In this document: positions 37,601-50,900 of the stretch, piece by piece
Layout of the letters: each line of letters opens with the position of its first letter
How positions within the stretch are numbered: the stretch's first letter is position 1
DNA from: Pisolithus tinctorius
Taxonomy: Eukaryota; Basidiomycota; Agaricomycetes; Boletales; Pisolithaceae
Length of the DNA stretch: 64,000 nucleotides
NCBI GenBank assembly: GCA_024663395.1
Contig: JANFAH010000065.1
Span: 223,846-287,845 of the forward strand
Direction of reading: 5' to 3'
Program-made: the position numbers and the translations under genes
Notes under the pieces: generated by a model
Told to the model about the DNA's origin: nothing
Seen by the model: only the letters and a program-made list of their open reading frames with translations
Database searches by the model: none

Positions 37601-39769
37601 TTCTTTATCGTGGCTATAGTCTCATCCGTAGTTATTGCGATTCAAAACTATGTCTTTGCTCTGGCTGCGTCCGAGTTGACAACGAAACTTCGAACCCTCA
37701 GTTTCCGTGCGATTCTTCGCCAAGATAGTCAGTTATTCTGGTCGCCTCCGAAAATCGCCCGCTAACGGTTCATTAGTTCACTTTTTTGACAGAGTTGAGA
37801 ACAATGTGATTACTGCAATCACTTTTTACAGCGGGGATGTTTGCTAATGGTACATTAGACCGGCACGCTCACATCTAGAGTGAATGATTACCCACAAAAG
37901 GTCGAGGGTTTAGCTGGAGTTACTCTTGGAACGTTCGTATCAAACCCTTCATAAGTCCCATGGATTCATGCTGATAGACATGGACAGTATCATCCAAGCC
38001 ATCACGACTTTGATTGGTGGTGCAGTCATTGGTTTGGCTTACGCATGGAAACCAGCTCTCGTCGGAATGGGTTGGTTACTTGTACCGTCGTCCATTACGT
38101 GCCCCCCGCTGACTTGTGCCCCTTAGCTTGCATCCCTCTTGTCTTCTCCGCGGGTTTCATCCGACTTGTGAGTCAATGCGAAACCCGCCCAGGACGACAT
38201 GCTGACCTTTGGTAGCGCGTGGTTGTTCTTAAAGATCAGCAGAACAAGACTGCACACGATGACTCTGCCAAACTTGCTTGCGAGGCCGCTGGTGCCATTC
38301 GTACTGTTGCCTCGCTTACCCGTGAAGATGACTGCCTCAAATTATACTCAAGCAGTCTGGAGGAGCCTCTCAGGAACTCAAAGAAGAGTGCGATCTGGAG
38401 CAATCTGGTCTACGCATTTTCTCAGTCTTCTACGTTCTGGGTGATCGCCCTCGTCTTCTGGTACGGATCCAGGCTCGTCTCCACTTTGGAAATATCAACT
38501 ACCAATTTCTTCACTGCTCTCATGGTATGCATTTCTCGGATACTCCTTAGAATCTATCTGAACCCAGAGTATGACAGGGTGTTGTCTTCGGAGCCATGCA
38601 AGCTGGGAACGTCTTCTCGTTCGTACCCGACATCTCGTCAGCGCGTGGTGCAGGTGCAGCCATTATCAAGTTACTGGACTCCACCCCCGAGATCGACGCT
38701 GAAGCTTCCGAAGGGAAAACATTCGAGAAGCGAACGGTGGAGGGTCAGATTCACTTGGAAGACGTTCATTTCCGTTACCCGACAAGGCCTACCGTTCCCG
38801 TCCTTCGTGGCCTGAACCTGACGGTTGCACCAGGCACCTACGTTGCACTGGTCGGTGCGAGTGGTTGCGGAAAGAGTACTGTGTAAGCCTACATGCATTT
38901 TATGCTGTGTTCAGATAGTGTTGATGCCTTCGCAGCATTCAATTGATCGAGCGTTTCTACGATCCTGTAGTCGGTCAAGTTCTCCTTGACGGTCAACCTA
39001 TCAACGAGTTCAATATCCAGGAGTATAGGAAACAGATCGCATTGGTTTCGCAGGAACCTGTCAGTGTCAATGACGCGATGATGTGACAGTATGACTAATG
39101 CCTTTTTGCCAGACACTCTACGCTGGTACCATCCGTTTCAATATCTTGCTCGGTGCAAGCAAGCCGATTTCCGAAGTTACCCAAGAGGAGATAGAGGCCG
39201 CATGCCGGGATGCTAACATTTTAGGCTTCATCCAGTCATTGCCAAAGTAAAGGACTTGCCTTGACGTTTCTCTTCCATTCTGACCTTTTACTCCTTAGCG
39301 GCTTTGATACTGAAGTTGGTGGCAAGGGTTCACAGCTTTCGGGTGGTCAAAAGCGTAAGCGTTATCTGCACCTACGTATTATCTACAGGTGATTAACTGC
39401 ATCCTCACAGAACGAATTGCCATCGCTCGGGCTCTTCTTCGCAATCCCAAGGTTCTCCTGTTGGACGAGGCAACGTCTGCTCTCGATTCCACCTCGGAGA
39501 AGGTTGTTCAAGAAGCACTCGATAGTGCTGCAAAAGGCCGAACGACAATCGCCATTGCCCACCGCCTGTCTACTATCCAGAATGCAGACTGCATGTACGT
39601 GTCACATTCTATGTTTCTCTATCATGTTACACCGGAAAATATTGACTCGCTCCCGCATAGTTACTTTATCAAGGAAGGTCGTGTCAGCGAAGCTGGTACC
39701 CACGATGAACTTCTCGCATTGAGAGGAGATTATTATGAATACGTTCAGCTGCAGGTTCTAAAGACATAA
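34631..39769 (+). CDS. ABCB-type (MDR) full ABC transporter, copy 1
   Basis: A plasma-membrane multidrug or lipid exporter of the ABCB family with layout TMD1-NBD1-TMD2-NBD2. The start is [17 protein letters not shown] at 34631. TMD1 has [23 protein letters not shown] and the coupling segment [15 protein letters not shown], spliced with acceptor acag at 35460. NBD1 carries Walker [10 protein letters not shown] (about 36417), LSGGQKQR, Walker [13 protein letters not shown] and AHRLST. NBD2 has Walker [10 protein letters not shown] (about 38860), [17 protein letters not shown] and AHRLST. The stop follows QLQVLKT at 39769. About 20 short introns, mostly in the membrane domains. All catalytic motifs are intact. 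Substrate unknown. Confidence 0.92.
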
Positions 39770-40594
39770 ACGATTCGGCATGACATTCGATGCGTATAGA
39801 CAGGATTACAGGATTTTATGACCACGTCCACAGCAATACCTATCACACATAGCTCCCCATCTGAGTTACTGTACTTGTAATTGATAACTCAAACCGTATA
39901 CATCTCTATTACCTACGAAGATCCAATCATCTGGGTCATTGCTACCAAGGCCTAGCTGTACTTTACTATTACCTATTTTGGAAGGCCTGTTTGCAAGTGT
40001 TTGTCTTGCCTTGCAATCTGGAACCAAGTTCATGCCACGGAAAGTCAGTTCTGCCGAGTGTCGAGTGATAGGGAACTCCATGGATATTTCTCCTAAGATT
40101 CTTTTAAGCGGGAAACCTGACCGGTAACTATGGGTTGAAGCTGCCAGTGTAGGTGAGTGGTACCGTCCTCTCCAGTGCGTGGCAGTCGGGGCTCCGCATC
40201 TTCGTCCAAAATCGGACCTATGCAGTTCGTGCGCTGGAATACCGCATTCACACCAGTCACCACTATTTTGAATCCCACCTGTGACACTTGACCTACAATC
40301 TATCATACTCTAACAGAGGAAATTCACATATCCGACGCTAGGTGACGCAGTCGGCAGTGGACGCGCCTGGTTGTCATTGGGATATGTATTGAACCGTAAA
40401 CCGATCGGGCAAGTTCTACCGTGTGGTAGAACCAGCGATTCTTTCGGGATTTGCTAGGCTTCCTACGCATTTGCTGATGGCCGCGTGGGGCCTATCCCCA
40501 CCAATATAATGGACGGTCTCCCTGGTTTTACCTTTCCCAACTTCGCAGCCATCCAAATCAACTTCCGTTGGGGTTCTCCCTTGTCGGACTCATC
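39770..40594. other. Intergenic between the two ABC genes
   Basis: 825 bp with no gene recognised. The last roughly 100 bp (tataatggac...) resemble the promoter side of copy 1 and probably belong to the duplicated unit. Confidence 0.45.
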
Positions 40595-43500
40595 ATGGTG
40601 AACAAGGGTACCATCCTCCTTACAGGGAAACCTTCCTCCATCCAAGACAATGATAACAAGAACCTTTCCACTTACTGGTTCAAAGGTTTCTTCCAGGGGA
40701 AGAAAGATAAAGGCAAACAAGAGAAGACAGAATGCGTGGGTATTGACGCTAAACTAGTGGAGCAACCTGCACCATCCGTCAGATTCATTCAGCTCTTCCG
40801 GTGCGTGTTATACTATCTGAACGATATTCCCCTCATCTACGTATGTACTAGCTATGCTACTCCATTTGAGTTGTCACTGAATGCCGTTGGCATTGTCAGT
40901 GCCATCGCTGCAGGTGCCGCTCAGGTATAGCATTAACGTTCGACTTTCACACATTCACTGATACACAGCGTTAGCCCCTTATGACTCTGGTTTTCGGAAG
41001 GTTGATCCAGGACTTCGTTACCTTTACCACTGCATTGGAGATTTATCAATCCGCAGAATTATTCGGAAATGTCACTGCAATCTCCTCTGCGAAGCAGAAT
41101 TTTGATTCCGCAGCGAGCGATTTCCGCAAGGGAGCTGCTCAGGATGCTTCCTACTTGACCTACATCGGTATATCATTCATTGATTATATTCCCAACGACA
41201 CCTGACGTTGGTTCAAGGTGTCGGTACAGCTGTGTGTACTTGGATTTACATGTATCTATGGATATACACCGGCGAGATCAACGCGAAGCGCATTCGCGAG
41301 AAATACCTTCAAGCCATCCTCCGACAGGACGTTGCATATTTCGATCACATCGGAGCTGGTGAAGTGGCCACTCGCATTCAAACTGATACCCGTACGTCCC
41401 AAGCGACCCGCGTCTCTGTGCGCTTGTTCATTCAGAACAGACCTAGTCCAACAAGGGATATCGGAGAAGGTCGCTCTCGTGGTCAGCTTTCTCAGTGCTT
41501 TCTTTGTTGGCATGATTCTTGCATATACTCAGTCTTGGCGGCTGGCTCTTGCGATGTCATCTATCCTCCCGTGCATAGGGGTAACCGGCGCTGTAATGAA
41601 CAAATTTGTTTCCAGATATGCGCAGTGAGTTATCCTTTGTGTCCAACTTATTTGTGGTGCTGTTCTAATATGTCTGGGTGAAGGGTGACGCTTCAGTATG
41701 TCGCTGAGAGTGGTACCATCGCCGAGGAAGTCATTTCTACCATCCGAACGGCACGGGCTTTTGGTTCGCAAAAAGTGCTTGGTGCTCTCTTCGATAAGAA
41801 GATAGATTTGATTCGGACTACCAATGTGAAGTCTGCCATTTCGAACGGATCTGGTTTGGGAGTCTGCGTTTTCGTCATTTATGCTGCCCATGCACTTGGT
41901 ACGAGGCTGTGTATAATGCCCTTCCACTACTATGACAAATAACTTGTAGCTTTCGATTTCGGCACCACCCTAGTGAACGAAGGTCATGGTAAGACCCCAT
42001 CGCAGTGTCATAGCTGACCATAGAGACTCACATTTCCGTTTCAGCCACTGCTGGTCAGGTCACTAATGTCCTCATGGCCATCCTCCTTGGTTCTCTCTCT
42101 CTGGCCATGATGGCCCCAGAAGCACAAGGCGAGTATGTGCGACATGTTATGAGCTGGGTTTTCTGAAGTGTTCACAGCTTTAACTAATGCCCAAGGGGCT
42201 GCAGCAAAATTATTTGCGACCATCGAACGCGTACCCGACATTGATGCTGCCAGCCCTCACGGACTGAAGCCAGAAAAGGTCGTCGGTAAATTAACTGTAG
42301 AGGACGTGCGATTTAGCTATCCCGCTCGACCCGACGTTCCGATTCTCAAAAGTATCGATATCACTTTCGAAGCTGGAAAAACAGCGGCACTCGTTGGGGC
42401 TTCCGGCTCTGGAAAGTCGACCATTATCTCACTTATCGAGCGTTTCTACGACCCTCACAGCGGTACTGTCAAGCTCGACGGGGTGGATATCCGCGACCTG
42501 AACATAAAATGGCTCCGCTCACAGATTGGCCTGGTTTCCCAAGAACCTGTGCTCTTCGCGACCACCATTAGAGCCAACGTTGCTTACGGCCTCATCGGCA
42601 CTCCTTTCGAGCATGCATCAGAAGACGAAAAGTTCAAAATGATCAAGGACGCCTGTATCAAGTCTAACGCCGATGGCTTTATCGGTAAATTGCCCCAAGG
42701 TTACGATACTATGGTCGGCGAGCGCGGATTCCTTCTTTCTGGTGGTCAGAAGCAACGCGTGGCGATTGCGCGCGCAATCGTTTCTGACCCACGAATTCTT
42801 CTGCTTGACGAGGCAACTAGCGCTCTCGATACACGGTCGGAAGGTGTAGTACAGGATGCTCTTGATAAAGCATCCGCTGGGCGAACGACGATTACAATTG
42901 CTCACCGACTGTCGACGATTAAGGGAGCCGACCAGATCTTCGTCATGGGGGAAGGCGTCGTCTTGGAACAAGGAACACACGAGGAACTCATCGGCAGGAA
43001 CGGAACGTATACGCGCCTCGTTCAAGTTCAGAAACTCCGGGAAGCCGAAGAAGCGCAAGGCGATACGGAAATCGCAGTGGTCAGTAGCACAGCGGACAAG
43101 GAAACATTCACTGAGGATGAAGTTCCGCTCGACCACCGCGATACACTTCATTCGGTGACGTCAGACCTCGCGAAGATCGAAGGGAGAGGAAAAGCCCAAG
43201 TTGACGAGAACTCATATGACTTATTGTATCTGTTCAGGTGCCTTGGAAGTCTTAACCCGCAGGGTTATCGTATGTATTTCATCGGCGCAATAGCTGCGAT
43301 GAGTAGGTCCTCGGTGTGACAGGCAATTGTTGATACTAACATTCTTCAGCGAGCGGTATGGTTTTCCCGGTGTTTGCCATCATTTATGGTAAGTCTGGTA
43401 TTGCTTCTGCCATTGAAATACATGTAACCCTTGGCAGGCAAGGCGATTTCCGGGTTCTCCCTCCCTGACCCTTCTGAAAGGCGCCATGACGGTAATATGA

Positions 43501-45840
43501 ACGCTCTGTGGTAAGTGTTCCGAGGCCGGCATGGGCATCAGAGTGTTAAATGTCGATTTGAACAGGTTCTTCATCATCTCTATCCTTTCGGCCGTAGTGA
43601 TTGCGGTTCAAAGCTACGTCTTTACTGTAGCTGCGTCCCAGTTGACAGCGAAACTCAGAACCATCAGCTTCAATGCTATCCTTCGCCAAGATAGTGAGTA
43701 ATCCGGCTTGACGCTAAAACTTTGCCTCTGAAGATTTATCAGTCCAGTTCTTCGACAGAGTTGAGAATAATGTGAACACCGTTACTTCCTTTTCCAACGT
43801 AGACATTGGTTAATCGTACATCAGACCGGTGCACTCACATCTAGAGTCAATGATGATCCACAAAAGATCAACGGTTTAGCTGGAACTACCCTTGGAGCGT
43901 TCGTACCCAACTTTCAATACATAACGTGACATTGTGCTGATAGCCATGGACAGTATCATTCAAGCTGCTACGACCTTAATTGGTGGTTCGGTGATAGGTT
44001 TCATCTACGCATGGAAGCCCGCTGTTGTTGGAATAGGTTGGTTACTTATACCGTCCTTCCGCACGTACTACCCCTGACCTATGCTTCCTAGCCTGTATTC
44101 CTCTAGTCTTCTTTGCAGGTTACATTCGACTTGTGAGCCAATATAAAGCCTACCAGCCAGATGTGCTGACCTGCTGACCTGTTGTAGCGCGTGGTTGTCC
44201 TTAAAGACCAGCATAACAAGGCTGCGCACGATGATTCTGCCAAGATGGCGTGCGAGGCCGCCGGTGCCATTCGTACTGTTGCCTCGCTCACCCGTGAAGA
44301 TGAGTGCCTGAAATCATACTCAAGAAGTCTGGAGGAACCTCTCAGGAATTCAAACAGGAGTGGGATCTGGAGCAACCTGATCTACGCATTTTCTCAGTCC
44401 TCTACGTTCTGGGTTGTTGCCCTCGTCTTCTGGTACGGATCCAAGCTTGTCTCCACTTTGGAAGTATCAACTTCCGATTTCTTCACCGCTCTTATGGTAC
44501 GCAATTTTTTCGATCCTCATTAAGATTTATCTGGAAAAACCGCACGTTAGGGTGTCACCTTCGCAGCTCTACAGGCTGGCATCGTCTTTATGTTCGTACC
44601 CGACGTGTCATCAGCTCGTGGTGCAGGTGCAGCTATTGTCAAATTACTAGACTCTACCCCCGAGATCGACGCCGAAACTCCTGAAGGGAAGACGTTCAAG
44701 GGAAGAATCGTTGAGGGTCAGATTCGCTTGGCAGACGTCCATTTCCGTTACCCCACGAGACCTACGATTCCCGTCCTTCGTGGTCTGAACCTAACGATTG
44801 CAGCAGGTACCTACGTGGCATTGGTTGGTGCGAGCGGTTGCGGGAAGAGTACTGTGTAAGCCTATGTGTATTTCACGCTGCACGCAATTAGTTGTTGACG
44901 CCTTTGCAGCATTCAATTGATCGAGCGTTTCTACGACCCTTTAGTTGGTCAGGTCCTTCTTGATGGTCAACCTATCAACGAGTTCAATATCCAAGAGTAT
45001 AGGAAACAGATTGCACTGGTTTCGCAGGAACCTGTCAGTGTCAACGAGACGCCGATGTGACAGTATGACTGATGTCTTTCTTGCAGACACTTTATGCTGG
45101 TACTATTCGCTTTAACATCTTGCTTGGTGCGACCAAACCGATATCCGAAGTCACCCAAGAGGAGATAGAGGCTGTATGCCGAGATGCTAATATCTTAGAC
45201 TTTATCCAATCATTGCCAAGTAAGGAGCTGCCTCGACGTTTCCCCTTCCATTTTGATTTTTTTGTTCTTTAGCGGCTTCGAAACTGAAGTGGGTAGCAAA
45301 GGTTCACAGCTTTCGGGCGGTCAGAAGCGTGAGCGAGATTCCCCTATCCTATATTAGCTACATGAAGATCATTAACTATGTGCGTCACCCACAGAACGAA
45401 TTGCCACCGCTCGGGCTCTTCTTCGCAACCCCAAGGTTCTCCTGTTGGACGAAGCAACGTCTGCTCTCGACTCTACCTCAGAGAAGGCCGTGCAAGAGGG
45501 CACTTGATAGGGCTGCACAAGGGCGGACGACCATCGCCATTGCCCACCGTCTGTCTACTATCCAGAATGCAGATTGCATGTACGTGTCCCCTCCCTTGAG
45601 TTTCCCTCTCGTGTTACCCGGAGTGACCTGATCTCCCACAGCTACTTCATCAAAGATGGTCGTGTCAGTGAAGCTGGTACACATGATGAGCTCCTTGCAT
45701 TGAGAGGAGACTACTACGAACACGTTCAGCTCCAGGTGCTGAAAAATGAAAATCGGAATCGAGCTCGAATGTGTCGAGACTATGTTTTACGTACGTTTGC
45801 GACCTCACCGCCGGTAGTTATTAGACTGGCGACCCAGTAG
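40595..45840 (+). CDS. ABCB-type (MDR) full ABC transporter, copy 2, with a frameshift in NBD2
   Basis: Tandem paralogue of the gene at 34631 with the same domain order and intron positions. The start chosen is [17 protein letters not shown] at 40595. NBD1 ([29 protein letters not shown]) and the NBD2 Walker A (GASGCGKST) and Walker B are intact. At 45498-45500 it has GGG where copy 1 has the equivalent of GG, directly after the NBD2 D-loop. The frame then meets TGA at 45505, so NBD2 would lose its His switch (AHRLST). The lost part is still readable one frame over and runs on past the copy 1 end to a stop at 45840, giving a tail about 30 residues longer. Either a recent truncation or an assembly error. 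Confidence 0.82.
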
Positions 45841-46119
45841 CGGGGCGCCCAAGTTACTTCTACAGTTATCTGCACAACTCAGGCTCTGTATTACAGTAGT
45901 ATTCACATACCACATGACCATGGTGAGTATATTTGGTGAAAATTCCAAACCCACTCATCTTGGAGCTCGCGCTTTGTACCGAGTATGTGTGAAGCCAGTT
46001 GTCCGACACTCTTCAGCAAACAGCTGGTGGTTGCCCGTGTAAATTCATCATCTCAACTTTCACGCACAATGTGGATCGCATTCGGGCGAGCGAGAAGAAT
46101 CACCATGAAAGGACTAGAA
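45841..46119. other. Short intergenic stretch between convergent genes
   Basis: About 280 bp between the ABC copy 2 and RPT5 3' ends; nothing recognised. Confidence 0.4.
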
Positions 46120-47667
<1,548 letters not shown>

Positions 47668-47872
47668 TGCGCCGCCATCGGGAGTGGTATGTGCTGGTGC
47701 AGAAGACGCCGGCTGGTCAGACTCTGGCTGCTTCTCTGGGTTGTTGTTTGGGGGCGGAGGCGGGTTTGATTCCTGTGGAGGACATCTTGAGTAGTTGTGG
47801 TTGAGGACAAGCAACGCGTCACTCCCCCAAATAGGAAGACCTGCCAATGACACACCACGGCCACAGCAAGCC
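47668..47872. promoter_or_regulatory. Very short divergent promoter of RPT5 and EAF6
   Basis: At most about 205 bp separate the two coding regions. If RPT5 begins at 47785 only 87 bp remain. No TATA box is evident. Confidence 0.5.
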
Positions 47873-48545
47873 ATGGCCAGCAAAGACCCACCAGCCAATG
47901 CAGACGACAAGGCCCGCTATGACAGAGTCAAGGAGGAGCTCGTCAAGATGCTCGCGAAGAGGAGGGCTGCAGACCGACAGTTGGTGTGCTCCTCTTATAT
48001 GGCCGGTGTCGTGCTGCAGAAGTTGACGTGCCCATTCGCCAGGCTGAGATGGAACTGACCATCTACAACCTCGAGACATCCTACCTCACAGATACCGCAA
48101 CCACTGGAAACATCATCCACGGCTTTGACGGGTATCTGAAACCCACCCAAGGTGCAGCAGCACGCAGAAAACACGAGATTGGCGAGGGTGATAGGTGGTT
48201 CTCAACCAGTAGTGGGACATGGTCCAAGGTATGCTTGCCGCTACTTTGCCTTACTGCCCAGCTAATCTGACTTTGCAGTCCCTAGAACTGCTTGGAGATG
48301 GGGAAGAAACGACCCCTGCTCCCGACGATCCCAAAGCTACGAACCCCGGTTTGACGACCGTCGTCGTCCCTCCGGCACCCCGCCCGCAAGAACTGACTGC
48401 TGCTCAACAGAAAAAGTTCCGTGACCGCGAGTATCAAAGGCGCAAACGGGCTATGCGCAGGAGTGCTGGAACGATGAGCGACGACGACTCTCAGGGGTTG
48501 GGGAGGAGAGCACAGAAAAGAGCTCGCATAGCAGAAGATGAGTAG
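47873..48545 (+). CDS. EAF6: EAF6-like subunit of histone acetyltransferase complexes
   Basis: A small coiled-coil subunit of NuA4 (and of MOZ/NuA3-type) acetyltransferase complexes. The start is MASKDPPANADDKARYDRVK at 47873. An intron of about 60 bp (gtgtgc...cgccag) joins RRAADRQL to AEMELTIYNLETSYL. GNIIHGFDGYLKPT is the family hallmark. A second intron (about 48229-48279) joins STSSGTWSK to SLELLGDGEE. The C-terminus is basic with Arg/Lys pairs and ends RARIAEDE at 48545. It is divergent from RPT5 across a very short shared promoter. No defect was seen. Confidence 0.87.
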
Positions 48546-48739
48546 CAACAGCTTCTCTACCTTATTGTATAGTACTATGCACTGCGATTATTGTAGTGAT
48601 CACTTGCACGATGACTGGCCCCATTTTCATGGTTATGGGACGACTCTGCATGCACGGGCCACTCGCCCCCTGTTTCTGGATCACGTCCTCGAAACTTGGC
48701 GATGTACGCTGCCATCGATTGATTACTGTACTGCAGTGA
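48546..48739. other. Short intergenic stretch between convergent EAF6 and RRP40
   Basis: 194 bp holding the two 3' flanks. Confidence 0.4.
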
Positions 48740-49621
48740 TCAAAGTTCCATTTCACCAAGGAATTTCTTGACAGAAACCTCATCCATACCCCCGCCGTCG
48801 GGATCGACTGCCTCAACACATCGCACAACAGCGATGGTTTGTTTCGCCTCTTTGGTACTGACCCATATCCTCCCATTCACGCCGACGGCAACATCCAGTG
48901 GAAAGCGGGAGCCCAGGAGAGGAAGCAAGAAATGTTTCGGGTCGAGCAGCCTGTAAGAGAGCATCAGTACGGTATGCCAGAGAGGCTTAGTGGCACGATT
49001 ACAATCGGCTCATTTGCAAACTACAATGCGTGACGAAACCGCCTTTTAGCTCGCCAAAACCATCCGCTTTACGTGTCTGAGCGTCAAAGCATTCCAATTC
49101 CGGTTCCATGTCTTTGTGTGCAAGTGACACTCGGGGCATATAGCACTGATCCCACCTGTAAGACTATCCATAACACTGAACGTATGGGCATGGTTTGGGG
49201 GGGCGTACCTTGAGATTAGGTCTATTTCTTTTGGTGGCACCTTCGAATGCCAGGCCATCTAGCGATGCAGGATGTGCAGCACCAATATCCACCCGCCAGT
49301 TTCTCCGCTGCGTCCGCTGACTACACCTATGACACTCTCCTGGGGTGCTGGGACGTACTTGACGATACACTTGATACATTTCCCTGTAAAGTGGAGAGTA
49401 TGGCTTGACTTACTCGTCGTGAATTGCCCTCTACCCACCACTTGCTCCTATTACTAGAGTGATTTAGTATCCCTGCCCGTGTTGCAACAACCGTCTGCTG
49501 TGAACTCGAGCCTTTTCCTGAGCCTCGGGCAACCGAAAGCTCTGATAGGCCTGGTCCCGAGCTTGAGATTGACGTGCTGTACCGGTACGTGTTCACCTGG
49601 CATCACGAAGGACGACGTCAT
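48740..49621 (-). CDS. RRP40: Exosome cap subunit RRP40 (EXOSC3), with two apparent frameshifts
   Basis: An S1/KH RNA-binding cap protein of the RNA exosome. The start is the ATG at 49621 ([22 protein letters not shown]). Recognisable blocks follow in order: [10 protein letters not shown]...[10 protein letters not shown], an intron, [63 protein letters not shown], and the KH part [25 protein letters not shown] ending FLGEMEL. The frame breaks twice. An extra base at 49555 lies between KLG and PGLSEL. A missing base at 49300-49302 (AAA on the coding strand) lies between GRSGE and the VDIGAAH block. As the protein is essential in yeast, assembly indels are the likelier cause. Its start lies 60 bp from that of VPS37. 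Confidence 0.82.
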
Positions 49622-49681
49622 GACGGTCACTGGCAAAGGGCACTCTTGGCACCGATCTGCCGTCTTAGCAACAGTACTAGC
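49622..49681. promoter_or_regulatory. 60-bp divergent promoter of RRP40 and VPS37
   Basis: Only 60 bp lie between the ATG of RRP40 (49621, minus) and the ATG of VPS37 (49682, plus), so promoters and 5' leaders must overlap. Confidence 0.55.
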
Positions 49682-50394
49682 ATGGCGACAACACCTCTCA
49701 TGCAAGAGTTCCCGGAACTGTCTCGCTTATCGTATGTACCAGAGGCTCACAACGACTATCGTCTGAGCAGACTTGCACAGCCGAGATGACCTGGAGGATC
49801 TTTTGAACGATCATGGATACTTTCAAAGCATCTTCCACTCCCTTTCTCCCGTGAAACAGCTTTACGAGTCACAGGCTGAGCTTTCTACGGCGAACGAGGC
49901 CATTGCTCGTACGTTCTCTTTCTGTCTTCTTCCGTCGTGCATTAACCCTGGAGTCGTCGAGGATCAAACCTGTCCACTGCAAGATAGACTCTACCAGTTG
50001 AGATCCGAGACCAAAGACGCTTTCGACGAAGCGAAGGCACTCGAGGCACGATGGAAAGTCCTTGAGCGCGAACACAAAGAACTCTATCAGGTACCCATTC
50101 ATCGTCGTCCCCTCTTCCAAACGCGCAATGTCTGATGAACTCCAATACAGCGATTCACGCCTCAATTTTCTCCTGATGCGTCTCCGTCATGCAACAACCG
50201 ATCTGGACAACGCGTCGGAAACACTGGCATCGTCTTTTGTTCAATCATCGGCGAGATTGAACGACGCATCAGATGTGGACGAATTTATTAGACAGTTCCG
50301 GGAAATGAGGAAGGCATATCATAAGCGGGTGATGTGGGGAGATCGATGGGCGGCTGGCCAAGTAATATGGCACGACGATCAGTGGACAAGGTAA
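49682..50394 (+). CDS. VPS37: VPS37-like ESCRT-I subunit (Mod(r) domain)
   Basis: An ESCRT-I component in multivesicular-body sorting. Exon 1 reads MATTPLMQEFPELSRLS and splices (intron about 49733-49788) to RDDLEDLLNDHGYFQSIFHSLSPVKQLYESQAELSTANEAIA, the typical start of the Mod(r) helical hairpin. Then come LQDRLYQLRSETKDAFDEAKALEARWKVLEREHKELYQ and, after a further intron, FLLMRLRHATTDLDNASETLASSF and KRVMWGDRWAAGQVIW. The stop is at 50392-50394. The short length (about 185 residues) fits a yeast-type VPS37. No frameshift was found, unlike several of its neighbours. Confidence 0.78.
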
Positions 50395-50900
50395 TTGAGA
50401 GAGTGCAATGGCAGTGGCATCTTCTAACTGCTGGCTACCTATTCTATGTAGCTAAGCCCAGATCACGAATTTCCTCGGATTGCACCGTACGGGCTATACT
50501 TCCGTGCTACGCCCTAAATGGCCCACTCGGAGATGAGGGCGGGCCATGTTAGGAACAAGGGCTACCGGTGAAGTGGTCTGGCAGCCCTCATCGCATGCAG
50601 AATACGCATCCACTGCTAGCGACCCATTAATTAGTGGTAGGCGTTCAGTCTGTGGTGCTTTATATGTTTCAGTGAAACCACGAGTTGTTCGTTGTCACCC
50701 TTCGAAAAGGTGACCTGATCTTCGTCCTTCTGTCCCCTGCTGAGATCCGCGCATTCAAGAAATAAGTAACGACACAACGCGTGTGTTGGTGAGAGCGATG
50801 AGAGTAACCAGCGACACTTGTGCTAAGTAGTGTAAATGGCCAAATAAAGTCAAAGTCATAAGGTAAATTGGACTCGAGTTGGAGCATAGTGTCTGCCTTG
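50395..50900. other. Intergenic between VPS37 and NCA2
   Basis: About 500 bp with nothing recognised. The true NCA2 start could lie in its right part if a short upstream exon exists. Confidence 0.35.

Noticed and set aside
42618..43151. Long minus-strand open frame of about 177 codons across NBD1 of ABC copy 2 (and the equivalent at 36638-37045 in copy 1)
   Set aside because: It is antisense to conserved ABC motifs, its composition has no family signal, and it appears in both copies only because the sense strand is nearly identical.
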